The translations under genes were made by a program, and so were the position numbers. A DNA stretch of 28,461 nucleotides from an uncultured Collinsella sp. (GTDB lineage Bacteria; Actinomycetota; Coriobacteriia; Coriobacteriales; Coriobacteriaceae): the NCBI GenBank assembly GCA_900542275.1, contig UQMW01000024.1, forward strand, positions 1-28,461. The letters are read 5' to 3'. The notes under the pieces were generated by a model. That model saw only the letters and a program-made list of their open reading frames with translations. It searched no databases and had not been told where the DNA came from. This document shows, piece after piece, positions 20,893 to 28,461 of the stretch; within the stretch, counting starts at the first letter, position 1; each line of letters opens with the position of its first letter.

Positions 20893-23718
20893 TTACCCCG
20901 TGTTCTGCAATCCTGCCGAGACGCCGGTCACAGTCGAAAGAATCAGGCTCATGTACTCGGCCTTCTTCTCCTCGGCCATCTCGTCCTGGTTCATACGCAC
21001 CTCGCGAAGGGCGCGGACCTGGGCGATGGACAGGGCGTCGACGTAGGGGTTGCGCACGCGGACAGCGCAGCCAAGCACGCGGCGGCGCTGTAGCGGCCAC
21101 TCGTCACCGACGATGGCAAGGACCCACTTACGGGTGAGCTGCATCTCGGTGAAGACCTTCTCGGACAGATCCTGGCGATCGCCCAGGTGCAGATACATCT
21201 TGGCGATGCGCTGGTCGGTCTTAGCGATCGACATCTCGATGTTGTCGATAAAGGTGCGGAAGAACGGCCACTCCTGGTAGGCAGCCTTGAGCTGATCAAG
21301 GTCGCCAAGCTGCTCGCAGGCAGTACCCAGGCCGTACCAAGCGGCCAGATTGATGCGCGCCTGGCTCCAGCTGAAGATCCACGGAATGGTACGCAGGTCG
21401 TCGAGCGACTTGGCGCCCAGGCCGCGCTTGGCGGGACGCGAGCCGATCGGCAGCAGACCGACCTCGGTCAGCGGCGTCACGGTCGAGAACCACGGTGTAA
21501 AGTCCTCGGTGTTCAGCAGGTCCAGATAGCGCTCATGGCTTACTGCGTTGAGCTTCTCCGCCATATCCCAGAACTTCTGCGTGGTCTCGGTGTTGGTCTT
21601 CTCGACACTCGGGGCCGACTGCAAAAGCGTTGCGGCGGCAACGGACTCAACATGGCGCTGTGCCAGCGTGCGGTTGCCGTAACGGGCAAAGATGACCTCG
21701 CCCTGCTCGGTGAGCTTAAAGAAACAGTTGACCGAGCCCTTGGGCTGCGCCAGCACGGCCTTGTTGGCCGGGCCGCCGCCACGGCCCACGGCACCGCCGC
21801 GACCGTGCATGAGCACCAGGTCGATATCGTTCTTCTCGGCCCACTTGGCGATGCGCTCCTGCGCGGAGTGCAGCGCGAGCATGGCCGTGGTAGGACCGGC
21901 GTCCTTGGAGGAGTCGGAATAGCCCAGCATGACCTCCATGCGGCGGTTGGTCTGGGCAAGGCGCTTTTGCACCACGGGCAGCGTAAGCATCTGGTCGAGC
22001 ACGTCGACGCAGCCCTCGAGGTCCTCGAGCTGCTCGAACAGCGGGATCACGTCGAGCTCGGGGACATCCTCTTCGTGTGCAAAGGACAGGTGGGCCAGCT
22101 CAAAGACGTCGGCCACATGCTGGGCACTCTTGGTGAACGAAATGATGTAGCGGTGCGCCATCTTCTTGCCGTAACGCTTTTGGATGGAGCCGATAGCGCG
22201 GAAGGTGTCGATGACCTCGCGCGTCATGGGCTGCAGGTCGCCATGGATACCGTTCTCGTGGATATCCTTGAGGGCGCGGGCATGCACCACGGAGTGCTGA
22301 CGGAACTCCATCTCGACCATATGGAAGCCGAAGGACTCGACCTGCCAGATGATGGTCTGGACCGGGCCGTAGGCGGCACGGACGGCACCGCAGGCAGCCA
22401 GCGAGCGCTGGACGACGCGCAGGTCATCCAGGAACTCATCGGCGCTGTGATACATGGTGTCGGTGATACGGCGCACGGTGGCGTTGAGTCGGTCTGCCAT
22501 GACGAGCATGACGGCGCGATGCGGCTCGTGCTCGGAGATCAGCTCGGCGCGGGCCGTGTACCGAGGGCTCATCTCGACCTGATGGTTCCACAGGTTGATG
22601 AGTTCAGCAGAAGGCTTGCTGTAGGTGGCCTCGAGCGTGAGGTTCCGGCCGATGCGGCGGCACTTGTCCTCGAGCTTGAGCACCATATGGGTGAAGTACT
22701 TGGCGGCGACCTCACGGCTCACCTTGGCGGTGACGTTGGGGTTACCGTCGCGGTCGGAACCGATCCAGCTGCCGGGATGGAAGAACGCCGGGCACAGCGG
22801 CGGCACGGTACCGGCCTTGTCGCCCAGTACCCAGTCGTCAAAGCGACGATAGATGACGGGGATGACGTCGAACAGCGTGTTATCGAAGATGTCGATGATG
22901 GTATCGGCTTCCTCGACCGGCGTGGGCTTCTTGAGCGCGATGGGGCTCGTACGCACCAGGGCGTCGATCTCCTGCAGCATATGGCGCTCGTTCTCCGCCA
23001 GGTCGGAGCCGCCCAGACGCGGACGCTCCTCCAGCAGATTGGAGATACGGCGAATCTTGCCCTCGACGGCCTTGCGACGGGCCTCGGTGGGATGCGCGGT
23101 AAAGACAGGGTGGAACTCGAGCTTGCCGAGCAGCTCGTTGGCGCCCTCGACACCCATCTCGTTTACCAACTGGTGATAGGCGACGGTGAGCTCGTTGGCG
23201 GGATCGACCTCGGTATCGGTCGATGCGCCGGCCTCGCGCTCGCGCAGCTGCGCCACACGGTAGTTCTCCTCCGACAGGTTTGCCAGGTGGAAGAAGCTCG
23301 TAAAGGCGCGAACGATGACCTGCTGCTTATCGAGCGGCAGACTGTCGATCAGATCGACGACCTCACGGAATGCCACGGCGGTGGGCTCGTCGGCGGTGGG
23401 CACGCCCTGCTCGTCGACGGCCTCGTCGGCAGCGCGGGTACCGGGGTTGCCGGCATTGGCCACAATCTCGGCCGACAGGATCTTGTCGAACAGGTCCGCG
23501 ATCTCAGGATCATACTCGCTAAGCACACGACGCTCCAGGCGCAAGAACAGCGCCAGATTGTCGCGCAGCTCCTCGGGGATCTCGATCTCGGCGAGACGCT
23601 CCCTGGACTCGGCATTCGAGCCGATTCGGTTAACGAGGCGGTTGACCACGGCAGCGACGCGCGCCGCGGCTTCGGGTACAGACTGGTTGCTTAGGTTCTC
23701 AGCCACGTTTCCTCCCAT
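20893..23718 (-). CDS. ppc: Phosphoenolpyruvate carboxylase
   Basis: A 941-residue enzyme making oxaloacetate from PEP and bicarbonate, an anaplerotic step and the route toward succinate in fermenting anaerobes. Landmarks in order: FTAHPTEARRKAVEGK with the catalytic His, FHPGSWIGSDRDGNPNVT, VEMEFRQHS, the active-site loop GYSDSSKDAG, and HGRGGAVGRGGGP. The C-terminus ends NTG, as in the family. The length is normal. The ATG at 23718 has GGAGG only 1 nt away, while a GTG four codons in (23706) has GGAGG 4 nt upstream, so the true start may be 23706. It is transcribed alone from a -10 at 23751. The stop codon abuts palindromic element copy 2. Confidence 0.97.
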   Translation of the reverse strand: MGGNVAENLSNQSVPEAAARVAAVVNRLVNRIGSNAESRERLAEIEIPEELRDNLALFLRLERRVLSEYDPEIADLFDKILSAEIVANAGNPGTRAADEAVDEQGVPTADEPTAVAFREVVDLIDSLPLDKQQVIVRAFTSFFHLANLSEENYRVAQLREREAGASTDTEVDPANELTVAYHQLVNEMGVEGANELLGKLEFHPVFTAHPTEARRKAVEGKIRRISNLLEERPRLGGSDLAENERHMLQEIDALVRTSPIALKKPTPVEEADTIIDIFDNTLFDVIPVIYRRFDDWVLGDKAGTVPPLCPAFFHPGSWIGSDRDGNPNVTAKVSREVAAKYFTHMVLKLEDKCRRIGRNLTLEATYSKPSAELINLWNHQVEMSPRYTARAELISEHEPHRAVMLVMADRLNATVRRITDTMYHSADEFLDDLRVVQRSLAACGAVRAAYGPVQTIIWQVESFGFHMVEMEFRQHSVVHARALKDIHENGIHGDLQPMTREVIDTFRAIGSIQKRYGKKMAHRYIISFTKSAQHVADVFELAHLSFAHEEDVPELDVIPLFEQLEDLEGCVDVLDQMLTLPVVQKRLAQTNRRMEVMLGYSDSSKDAGPTTAMLALHSAQERIAKWAEKNDIDLVLMHGRGGAVGRGGGPANKAVLAQPKGSVNCFFKLTEQGEVIFARYGNRTLAQRHVESVAAATLLQSAPSVEKTNTETTQKFWDMAEKLNAVSHERYLDLLNTEDFTPWFSTVTPLTEVGLLPIGSRPAKRGLGAKSLDDLRTIPWIFSWSQARINLAAWYGLGTACEQLGDLDQLKAAYQEWPFFRTFIDNIEMSIAKTDQRIAKMYLHLGDRQDLSEKVFTEMQLTRKWVLAIVGDEWPLQRRRVLGCAVRVRNPYVDALSIAQVRALREVRMNQDEMAEEKKAEYMSLILSTVTGVSAGLQNTG

Positions 23719-23750
23719 TCCTCCTTCTATGCACGTAACATGCGGTATTC

Positions 23751-23756
23751 ATTATA
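23751..23756 (-). promoter_or_regulatory. -10 element of the ppc promoter
   Basis: TATAAT on the minus strand, 33 nt before the ppc start. No convincing -35 lies at the usual distance. The rest of 23757-23870 shows no gene; it is AT-rich. Confidence 0.4.
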
Positions 23757-23870
23757 GGCACTCGGCAAAAACTTTCGGCGCTGATTGCGCTTTACCACAC
23801 AAAAGTATTTTCTGCATTGCAAGAGTTTTTGCCCTAAATGGTCGTATTTCTCGGTGGGCGGCATACGTAA

Positions 23871-23906
23871 ACGGGGGCATTCCGCATAAAAGCGAAACAC
23901 CCCCGT
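23871..23906 (-). terminator. Probable terminator of hisS
   Basis: A 7-bp GC stem (acggggg / cccccgt) is continued by a weaker TTTCGC/GCGGAA helix with a TTTTA loop on the minus strand. It lies 58 nt past the hisS stop codon. The trailing T content is modest. Confidence 0.55.
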
Positions 23907-23963
23907 AACAATCGCTCTCCATGAGCGGGGCACGTTAGCAGGCCCGCAGCTCAAAAAGATGCG

Positions 23964-25277
23964 CTACAGGCGCTCGCGAACCGCCTCGACGACGTTGGGC
24001 AGATCGATGAGAACCTCGTCATGGCTCTCCATGTCGCGTACCTTGACCTTGCCGACGGCAAGCTCGTCGCCACCCAGGACCAGGATGAGCTTAGCGCCCA
24101 CCTTATCGGCCTGCTTAAACTGGGCCTTGAGCGAACGGCCCTGATAGTCGGCCTCGGTCACGATCCCTGCGGCGCGAAGCTGCTGCGTAATGGCAAAGAC
24201 GTTCTGGCGCAGCTCCTTGCCGGCGTTGGCGACGTAGACGCACGGGGCCTCCTCGGCACCCAAGTCGTTACCAAAGGCCTGCAGGGCCAGCAGGGCGCGC
24301 TCAAAACCGACAGCGAAGCCGACGCCCGCCGTGGGCTTGCCACCCTCGAGCTCGACCAAGCCGTCATAGCGACCGCCGCCACCGATGGAGCCGACGCCGG
24401 CGCCGGGAGCCTCGACCTCAAAGACGGTACGGGTGTAGTAGTCCAAGCCACGCACCAAGGTGGGATCCTCGACATACTCGATACCCGCCGCATCCAAATA
24501 GCGCTTGACCTGCTCGTAGTGCTCGCGGCACTCATCGCACAGGTTGTCGCCCATCAGCGGTGCGTCGGCCATGATTTCGCGGCAGTGGTCGTTCTTGCAG
24601 TCGAAGGCACGCAGCGGGTTGAGCTCGGCGCGCTCGCGGCACTCGTCACACATCTCGTCAGCGTGATCGAGGATAAACTGCTTGACCTGCTCGCGGTAAG
24701 CCGGACGGCACTGAGCGTCGCCCATCGAGTTAATGAGCAGACGGAGCTTGGAAAGATCGAAGCCCAGGCGCTTGTAAAACTCCATGAGCATGATGATGCA
24801 CTCGGCGTCTGCCGCCGGATCGGGAGCGCCGAGCCACTCGATACCCACCTGGTGGAACTGACGCAGGCGGCCCTTCTGGGGACGCTCGCCGCGGAACATG
24901 GCCTCGGCGTAGTAAGCCTTAAACGGCGTGGAGCCCTGGGGCACCAGGTTGTTCTCCACGACTGCGCGCACCACACCGGCCGTGCCCTCGGGACGAAGCG
25001 CCAGGCGCTGCTTGGGCTTGAGTTTTGTGTCGGTGCCCTCGGTAAAGACGCGCTCCAGGTTGGCGCCGCTAAAGACGCGGAACATCTCCTTGCGCACGAC
25101 GTCGGTCGACTGGCCGATGCCGTGGACAAAGACGTCCACCTGCTCTATCGCGGGCGTCTCGATGGGTTTAAAACCAAACGGCTCGAACACGCCGGCAGCG
25201 ATCTGCTGCATCTTTTGCCAAGCGCGCATCTCGGCGCCGATAAGGTCGCGGGTTCCCTCCGCCTTCTGTGCCTGCAT
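23964..25277 (-). CDS. hisS: Histidine--tRNA ligase
   Basis: A 437-residue class II synthetase that charges tRNA-His. Landmarks: GTRDLIG at the N-terminus, motif 2 region RLALRPEGTAGVVRAVVENN with FHQVGIEWLG, the His-specific GLDYYTRTVFEV, GGGGRYDGL and motif 3 GFAVGFERALLAL, then the C-terminal anticodon domain (YVANAGKEL ... GGDELAVGKVKVRDM). A Cys-rich insert (CDECRERAELNPLRAFDCKN ... LCDECREH) is typical of many bacterial HisRS. The frame opens at a TTG (25283); the ATG at 25277, with AAAGG about 9 nt upstream, is preferred. Confidence 0.96.
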   Translation of the reverse strand: MQAQKAEGTRDLIGAEMRAWQKMQQIAAGVFEPFGFKPIETPAIEQVDVFVHGIGQSTDVVRKEMFRVFSGANLERVFTEGTDTKLKPKQRLALRPEGTAGVVRAVVENNLVPQGSTPFKAYYAEAMFRGERPQKGRLRQFHQVGIEWLGAPDPAADAECIIMLMEFYKRLGFDLSKLRLLINSMGDAQCRPAYREQVKQFILDHADEMCDECRERAELNPLRAFDCKNDHCREIMADAPLMGDNLCDECREHYEQVKRYLDAAGIEYVEDPTLVRGLDYYTRTVFEVEAPGAGVGSIGGGGRYDGLVELEGGKPTAGVGFAVGFERALLALQAFGNDLGAEEAPCVYVANAGKELRQNVFAITQQLRAAGIVTEADYQGRSLKAQFKQADKVGAKLILVLGGDELAVGKVKVRDMESHDEVLIDLPNVVEAVRERL

Positions 25278-25320
25278 GGGCAAACACCTTTCTTTTGTAT
25301 CGCGTCATAGGTAGTGGACA

Positions 25321-25326
25321 TTATAC
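25321..25326 (-). promoter_or_regulatory. -10 element of the hisS promoter
   Basis: TATAAT on the minus strand, 44 nt before the hisS ATG. No good -35 match is seen, and the large hairpin at 25343-25402 begins just upstream. Confidence 0.4.
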
Positions 25327-25342
25327 GGCACAAACACAAACA

Positions 25343-25402
25343 GCGGCGGCGCGTCTGACCGAACGAGGGTATGGGGACTCGTTCGGCCAGACACGCCGCC
25401 GC
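25343..25402 (-). terminator. Long hairpin between the MFS remnant and hisS
   Basis: A 25-bp stem (25343-25367 with 25378-25402) with a 10-nt loop. Two positions are G.U wobbles if transcribed from the minus strand but C.A mismatches on plus, so pairing is conserved in the minus-strand RNA. It most likely ends transcription from the MFS remnant. No T-run follows directly. Confidence 0.5.
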
Positions 25403-25448
25403 GGTAGCCACGGACGAAGCGGACAAGCGGCAATGCGCTTTGGCCTAT

Positions 25449-25857
25449 CTACTCCCCCGCCACGCTCACGCGCAGCTTGGCAGCGATGGGTTCGGACGCC
25501 AACAGGAACACGAGCATAACCACGGAGCACACCAGGCACACGATCCAGGTGCTCGCAAAGGAGCCCGTAGCGTCGAACAGCACACCCGAGACGATAGCGC
25601 CCACGGTGCCACCGACCATCTCGAGCGAGGTAATGGTGCCCGTGACCTTACCCAGGTCGGCCATGCCAAACTGCTTAGACGCAGCGATCGTGGGCATTGG
25701 AGATGTTGTACTGCGCAAGGGAAATGCCCAAGTCGCTGACGATCAACGGCTGGAACAGGCTCATGCAGTTGACGAAAATCGTGTAGCACGTGGCCATGAT
25801 CACGAAGCCAGAGGCCACCACGAGCCAGCCGGGGAAGAACTTACGCTGCTGGGACAT
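25449..25857 (-). pseudogene. Collapsed MFS transporter gene
   Basis: Only the two ends of a major facilitator remain. From 25857 (ribosome binding site AAGGAG) the first frame gives the N-terminal start and first membrane helix (FFPGWLVVASGFVIMATCYT ... SLAQYNIS), then runs into a few foreign residues and a stop at 25675. From about 25718 another frame gives a typical MFS C-terminus (PTIAASKQFGMADLGKVTGT, VGAIVSGVLFDATGSFASTW, last helix, stop at 25449). About 130 residues remain where a transporter of this type has over 400. A large internal deletion with a frameshift at 25675-25718 explains this. The N-terminal FFPGW start recalls the OFA (oxalate/formate antiporter-like) branch. Confidence 0.85.
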
Positions 25858-25897
25858 ACTGCTCCTTATTTAACAAACGAATAGCCGGCGCCGGGCG

Positions 25898-25987
25898 CCG
25901 GTAGTGCCCAAGATTGCCTTGAAAGACAAGGGCATAGGCCTTACGGCCATGCCCGCAGGCTTGAAAGGCAAGGTTGGGTGCTACCGG
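25898..25987 (-). terminator. 90-nt hairpin overlapping the amidohydrolase stop codon
   Basis: Outer arms ccggtag ... (25898-25925) and ... ctaccgg (25960-25987) pair imperfectly. The inner helix gggcat-ggcc / ggcc-atgccc (25930-25954) is perfect apart from one bulged base and is followed on the minus strand by TTGTCTTT. The amidohydrolase stop codon lies within the outer arm. It is a probable terminator; it does not share the core of the variable-arm elements. Confidence 0.5.
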
Positions 25988-27276
25988 TGGTCGGCGATAT
26001 AGCCCAAAGCGACGGCGGTATAGGCCGCGGCACCGAGCGGCAGTTCTGCATCGTTAAAGCGCGCCTTGGGATGATGCTGAGCAAAATGCTCGTCCGTATC
26101 AGTCACGGCAGCGCCCACGGTAAAGTACGCACTCGGGATCTCGCTCGAGATCAACGCGAAGTCCTCGCTCGCCATGGCGTGGAACAGCGGCAGGAAGGCG
26201 GACTTGGGCAGCACCGCGCCCACGTAGCCAAGCGACGCCTGCGTCATATCGTCATCGAGTACGAGCGGGGGAACATCCGAGAGCGTCTCAATAGTCGCCG
26301 GCGTACGATAGGTCGTGGCAACGCCTTTGACGACCTCCGCGATGCGGGCCTTGAGGTGCTCCATGAGCTCGACATCGAAGCCACGCAGCGTTCCCTCGAG
26401 CACACAAGTATCAGGGATGACATTTGCGGCCTGACCGCCGGCGAACTTGCCAACGGTAAGCGCGACCTCCTTGGCCGCCGGCACTTCGCGAGCGATAAGC
26501 TCCTGAAGTGCCAGATGCACGTGCACACCCGCCGTAATGGGGTCGATGCAGATCTCGGGGCTCGAGCCATGACCGCCCTTGCCCTGCAGCGTGATGCGGA
26601 AACCGTACACGCCCGAGAGCGCCGGACTGCCGTAAAGCACCAGGCCAAGCGGCGACTGGCTATTGACATGCATGGCAAAGGCGACCTGAGGGCGCGGGTT
26701 CTGCAGCAGACCGTCGGCGATGGCGGCGCGGGCACCCTCAAAGGTTTCCTCGCCCGGCTGGAACAGCAGCTTAACCGTGGCGTTGGCATCAACAAGCTCA
26801 GTCTCGCGCGCTTTGAGCATACGAGCCGCGCCAAGCAGCGCCGTCGCGTGCATATCGTGACCGCAAGCGTGCATGCAGCCGTTGGTGGATGCAAAGGGCT
26901 CGCCGGATTCCTCGGCAACGGGCAGGGCGTCCATGTCGCCACGAAGCATGATGACCGTACCAGCCTGCTCATTCGTGCAGACGCCATTGCCTTGGGCCGC
27001 GGCGGCACCGGCGCCGACAAGGCCCACGACGCAGGAACCATCAACGAGCGTGGCAAATGGGATGTCCATCTCGGTCAGGCGCGCTTGGATATACGCAGAG
27101 GTCTGTGGGAGGCTATTACCCAGCTCGGGCATCTGGTGGAGATCGTGTCGCCACGCAGCGAGCTCGTCTGCAAAAGCCTGAGCTTCTGCAACAAGACCGT
27201 CACCGATAGCGGTCTGCGCCGCGGCGGTGGCCTTGGGCGCTGATTGCGGTTGAAGATCGGACTGAGCTGGTGCCAT
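25981..27276 (-). CDS. M20-family amidohydrolase
   Basis: A 431-residue metallo-amidohydrolase of the M20D (HipO/AbgB/ILL) type, which removes N-acyl groups from amino acids or small peptides. Metal-site segments: RGDMDALPVAEESGEPFAS, the Cys/His motif GCMHACGHDMHATALLGAA, the catalytic Glu pair in FQPGEETFEGA, and the late ASEDFALIS. The dimerisation domain contains GKGGHGSSPEICIDPI. There is no signal peptide, so it is cytosolic. The start at 27276 has GGAGGG 6 nt upstream; the longer frame to 27330 runs over a promoter dyad. The former MFS gene lies just downstream and may once have supplied its substrate. The exact substrate is unknown. Confidence 0.9.
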   Translation of the reverse strand: MAPAQSDLQPQSAPKATAAAQTAIGDGLVAEAQAFADELAAWRHDLHQMPELGNSLPQTSAYIQARLTEMDIPFATLVDGSCVVGLVGAGAAAAQGNGVCTNEQAGTVIMLRGDMDALPVAEESGEPFASTNGCMHACGHDMHATALLGAARMLKARETELVDANATVKLLFQPGEETFEGARAAIADGLLQNPRPQVAFAMHVNSQSPLGLVLYGSPALSGVYGFRITLQGKGGHGSSPEICIDPITAGVHVHLALQELIAREVPAAKEVALTVGKFAGGQAANVIPDTCVLEGTLRGFDVELMEHLKARIAEVVKGVATTYRTPATIETLSDVPPLVLDDDMTQASLGYVGAVLPKSAFLPLFHAMASEDFALISSEIPSAYFTVGAAVTDTDEHFAQHHPKARFNDAELPLGAAAYTAVALGYIADHR

Positions 27277-27306
27277 AAATGCCCTCCAGTAGCGTTTTTG
27301 CAGTAA

Positions 27307-27328
27307 GCACTTTGATAGCGTAAAGTGC
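27307..27328 (-). promoter_or_regulatory. Inverted repeat upstream of the amidohydrolase
   Basis: Perfect 7-bp arms gcacttt (27307-27313) and aaagtgc (27322-27328) lie 8 nt apart, 30 nt before the start codon. It is a candidate operator; the regulator is unknown. Confidence 0.35.
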
Positions 27329-27354
27329 AAGGTACAACTTTAAAGGCGAGGCAT

Positions 27355-27381
27355 AAAAAACGCCGCCCCAGGAGGGCGGCG
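27355..27381 (-). terminator. Terminator after the EamA transporter gene
   Basis: An 8-bp perfect GC stem (cgccgccc / gggcggcg, 27361-27368 with 27374-27381) is followed on the minus strand by TTTTTT. It lies 11 nt past the stop codon. Confidence 0.9.
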
Positions 27382-27392
27382 CAACAAGTTGT

Positions 27393-28376
27393 TTACAATT
27401 GCGGGCGAGATTTTCGGCGCAAGAAATCGAAATGCGTCTCGCTCAAGATAATCGACAAAAAGATGAGCGCAAAGCCGGCAAGCAGGCGCGAGGTGAGCGC
27501 CTCCCCCATCAGCAGCACCGAGAACAGCACACCCGAGGGGGACTCCATCGAAAGGAGCAGCGAGCCCGTCGAGGCCGGGACGTGCGCCAATCCAACGTTT
27601 TGGACGAGCAGTGCCACGCACGTACAGCCCACCGAGAGAAAGGCCGCCACGCCGACAAAGCTCGGCGTCCACACGGACAGAGGCGCCTGAGTCTCGAATA
27701 GCAGCGACGTGATTAAGCTCAAAACGCCATTGCCCACAAACATCCAAAACGTGATGACGTTGATATCCATCTTGCGGCCATACTTGGCGGTCACCGCCAT
27801 CTGGATAGCAAAGAAGACCGCGCCGCCCAGCGTGATGGCATCTCCAGCATTGAACTCGACGCTATCGAGTGCCACCAGGCCAATGCCCGCCAGGCACAGC
27901 AATGCAGCGCCCAAGTTGTAACGGGTAAGCCTTTCTCCGCTCAGGACATAGCTCGCAAACGGCACGAGGATGCAATAGGTACCCGTCAAAAACGCGCTCT
28001 TGCCCGCCGTGGTCTGTGCCAGGCCAATCGTCTGCAAACCGTACGCGCCCCACATAAGTGCGCCCATACCAAGCCCGACGATAAGGTTGCGAACATTAAA
28101 GTGTGCGATGATGCGTTTGCGGAAGATGGCGAACATAACCAGCGAAGCCGGGAGAAAGCGAACGTAGACCAGCTCGAACACCGGAATGGTGTCGAGTGCG
28201 TCCTTCATAGTGGTAAAGGAGTAGCCCCAGATAATCGCCACCGAAAGCAGTAGAACTTTCCAGAACAACGGCGAGCGTGCGCCGGCACCCCGGGGAATAC
28301 CACCCGCGCCCAAATCCTCACGGGCTACAGGGCTATCGGGCATGTTTTCGATTTCGTTGGCAGCGTATTGGGCCAT
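27393..28376 (-). CDS. EamA/DMT-family transporter
   Basis: A 327-residue inner-membrane protein with about ten transmembrane helices arranged as two EamA repeats. The first begins near residue 35 (VLLLSVAIIWGYSFTTMKDALDTI ... RFLPASLVMFAIF). The second begins near 180 (GAVFFAIQMAVTAKYGRKMD) and ends with EALTSRLLAGFALIFLSIIL. Proteins of this family export amino acids or other small metabolites; the substrate cannot be assigned. A hydrophilic N-terminal stretch of about 34 residues precedes the first helix. GAGG lies 7 nt before the ATG. It is transcribed alone, with a terminator between it and the amidohydrolase gene. Confidence 0.9.
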   Translation of the reverse strand: MAQYAANEIENMPDSPVAREDLGAGGIPRGAGARSPLFWKVLLLSVAIIWGYSFTTMKDALDTIPVFELVYVRFLPASLVMFAIFRKRIIAHFNVRNLIVGLGMGALMWGAYGLQTIGLAQTTAGKSAFLTGTYCILVPFASYVLSGERLTRYNLGAALLCLAGIGLVALDSVEFNAGDAITLGGAVFFAIQMAVTAKYGRKMDINVITFWMFVGNGVLSLITSLLFETQAPLSVWTPSFVGVAAFLSVGCTCVALLVQNVGLAHVPASTGSLLLSMESPSGVLFSVLLMGEALTSRLLAGFALIFLSIILSETHFDFLRRKSRPQL

Positions 28377-28461
28377 GGAACATCCTCGCGCTCAATCTGG
28401 GCGTGGTGTCCGCACGCGCGTGACCGCATGCCGCCTCATGGTCAAATAAAAACGGGGCGCA
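28377..28461. other. Right edge, promoter region of the EamA gene
   Basis: No gene is visible. The last bases (aaataaaaacggggcgca) look like the start of a terminator stem for a minus-strand gene beyond the edge. Confidence 0.35.

Noticed and set aside
21187..23694. Long plus-strand open frame opposite ppc
   Set aside because: Antisense shadow; ppc has every expected motif.

Overview
The window looks like a chromosomal segment of a high-GC, anaerobic, gut-type actinobacterium of the class Coriobacteriia, most probably Collinsella or a close relative. This is a judgement from gene content and style, not from a database search: an actinobacterial GlnR-type orphan regulator next to a type I glutamine synthetase homologue, a Feo iron(II) system with a Cys-rich FeoB-associated peptide, a nickel-pincer lactate racemase locus, an FadH-like flavoenzyme and a PTS HPr-like protein. 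I found no rRNA, tRNA, CRISPR array, insertion sequence or prophage gene.

Layout. 0.3-2.4 kb: a glutamine synthetase homologue and a GlnR-like regulator in one minus-strand unit, with a GlnR-box-like site in the promoter. 2.5-6.9 kb: accessory block with a HepT/MNT toxin-antitoxin pair (the antitoxin carries a RelB/DinJ-like N-terminus), a LacI and a GntR regulator, and an AlbA_2/ATPase-type regulator whose promoter is covered by an operator-like repeat. 7.0-9.0 kb: a large NADH:flavin oxidoreductase. 9.0-12.5 kb: iron uptake (feoA-feoA-feoB and a FeoB-associated peptide) with shared inverted-repeat motifs. 12.6-15.7 kb: HPr-like protein, aspS and divergent serB. 15.8-20.4 kb: lactate racemization locus, with larB-larC-tetR on plus converging on larA-larD on minus. 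20.5-25.3 kb: ppc and hisS. 25.4-28.4 kb: a collapsed MFS transporter gene, an M20 amidohydrolase and an EamA transporter.

How the genes work together. LarA is the racemase, LarB and LarC make its nickel-pincer cofactor, and the aquaporin-like protein is the probable lactate channel. LarE is not in the window and LarC ends where its second domain should begin. The feo genes form one iron-uptake unit. The GlnR/GlnA pair suggests local nitrogen control, but the GlnA homologue has replaced several metal-binding residues and may not be a normal glutamine synthetase.

The most unusual DNA-level feature is a pair of long palindromic elements (18203-18348 and 20745-20892). They share a 67-69 nt core and a 21-nt tail that abuts the stop codon of a minus-strand gene, but carry completely different 29-bp complementary arms. 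A third, broken copy lies beside the second. The inner stem shows compensatory changes. I do not recognise this element.
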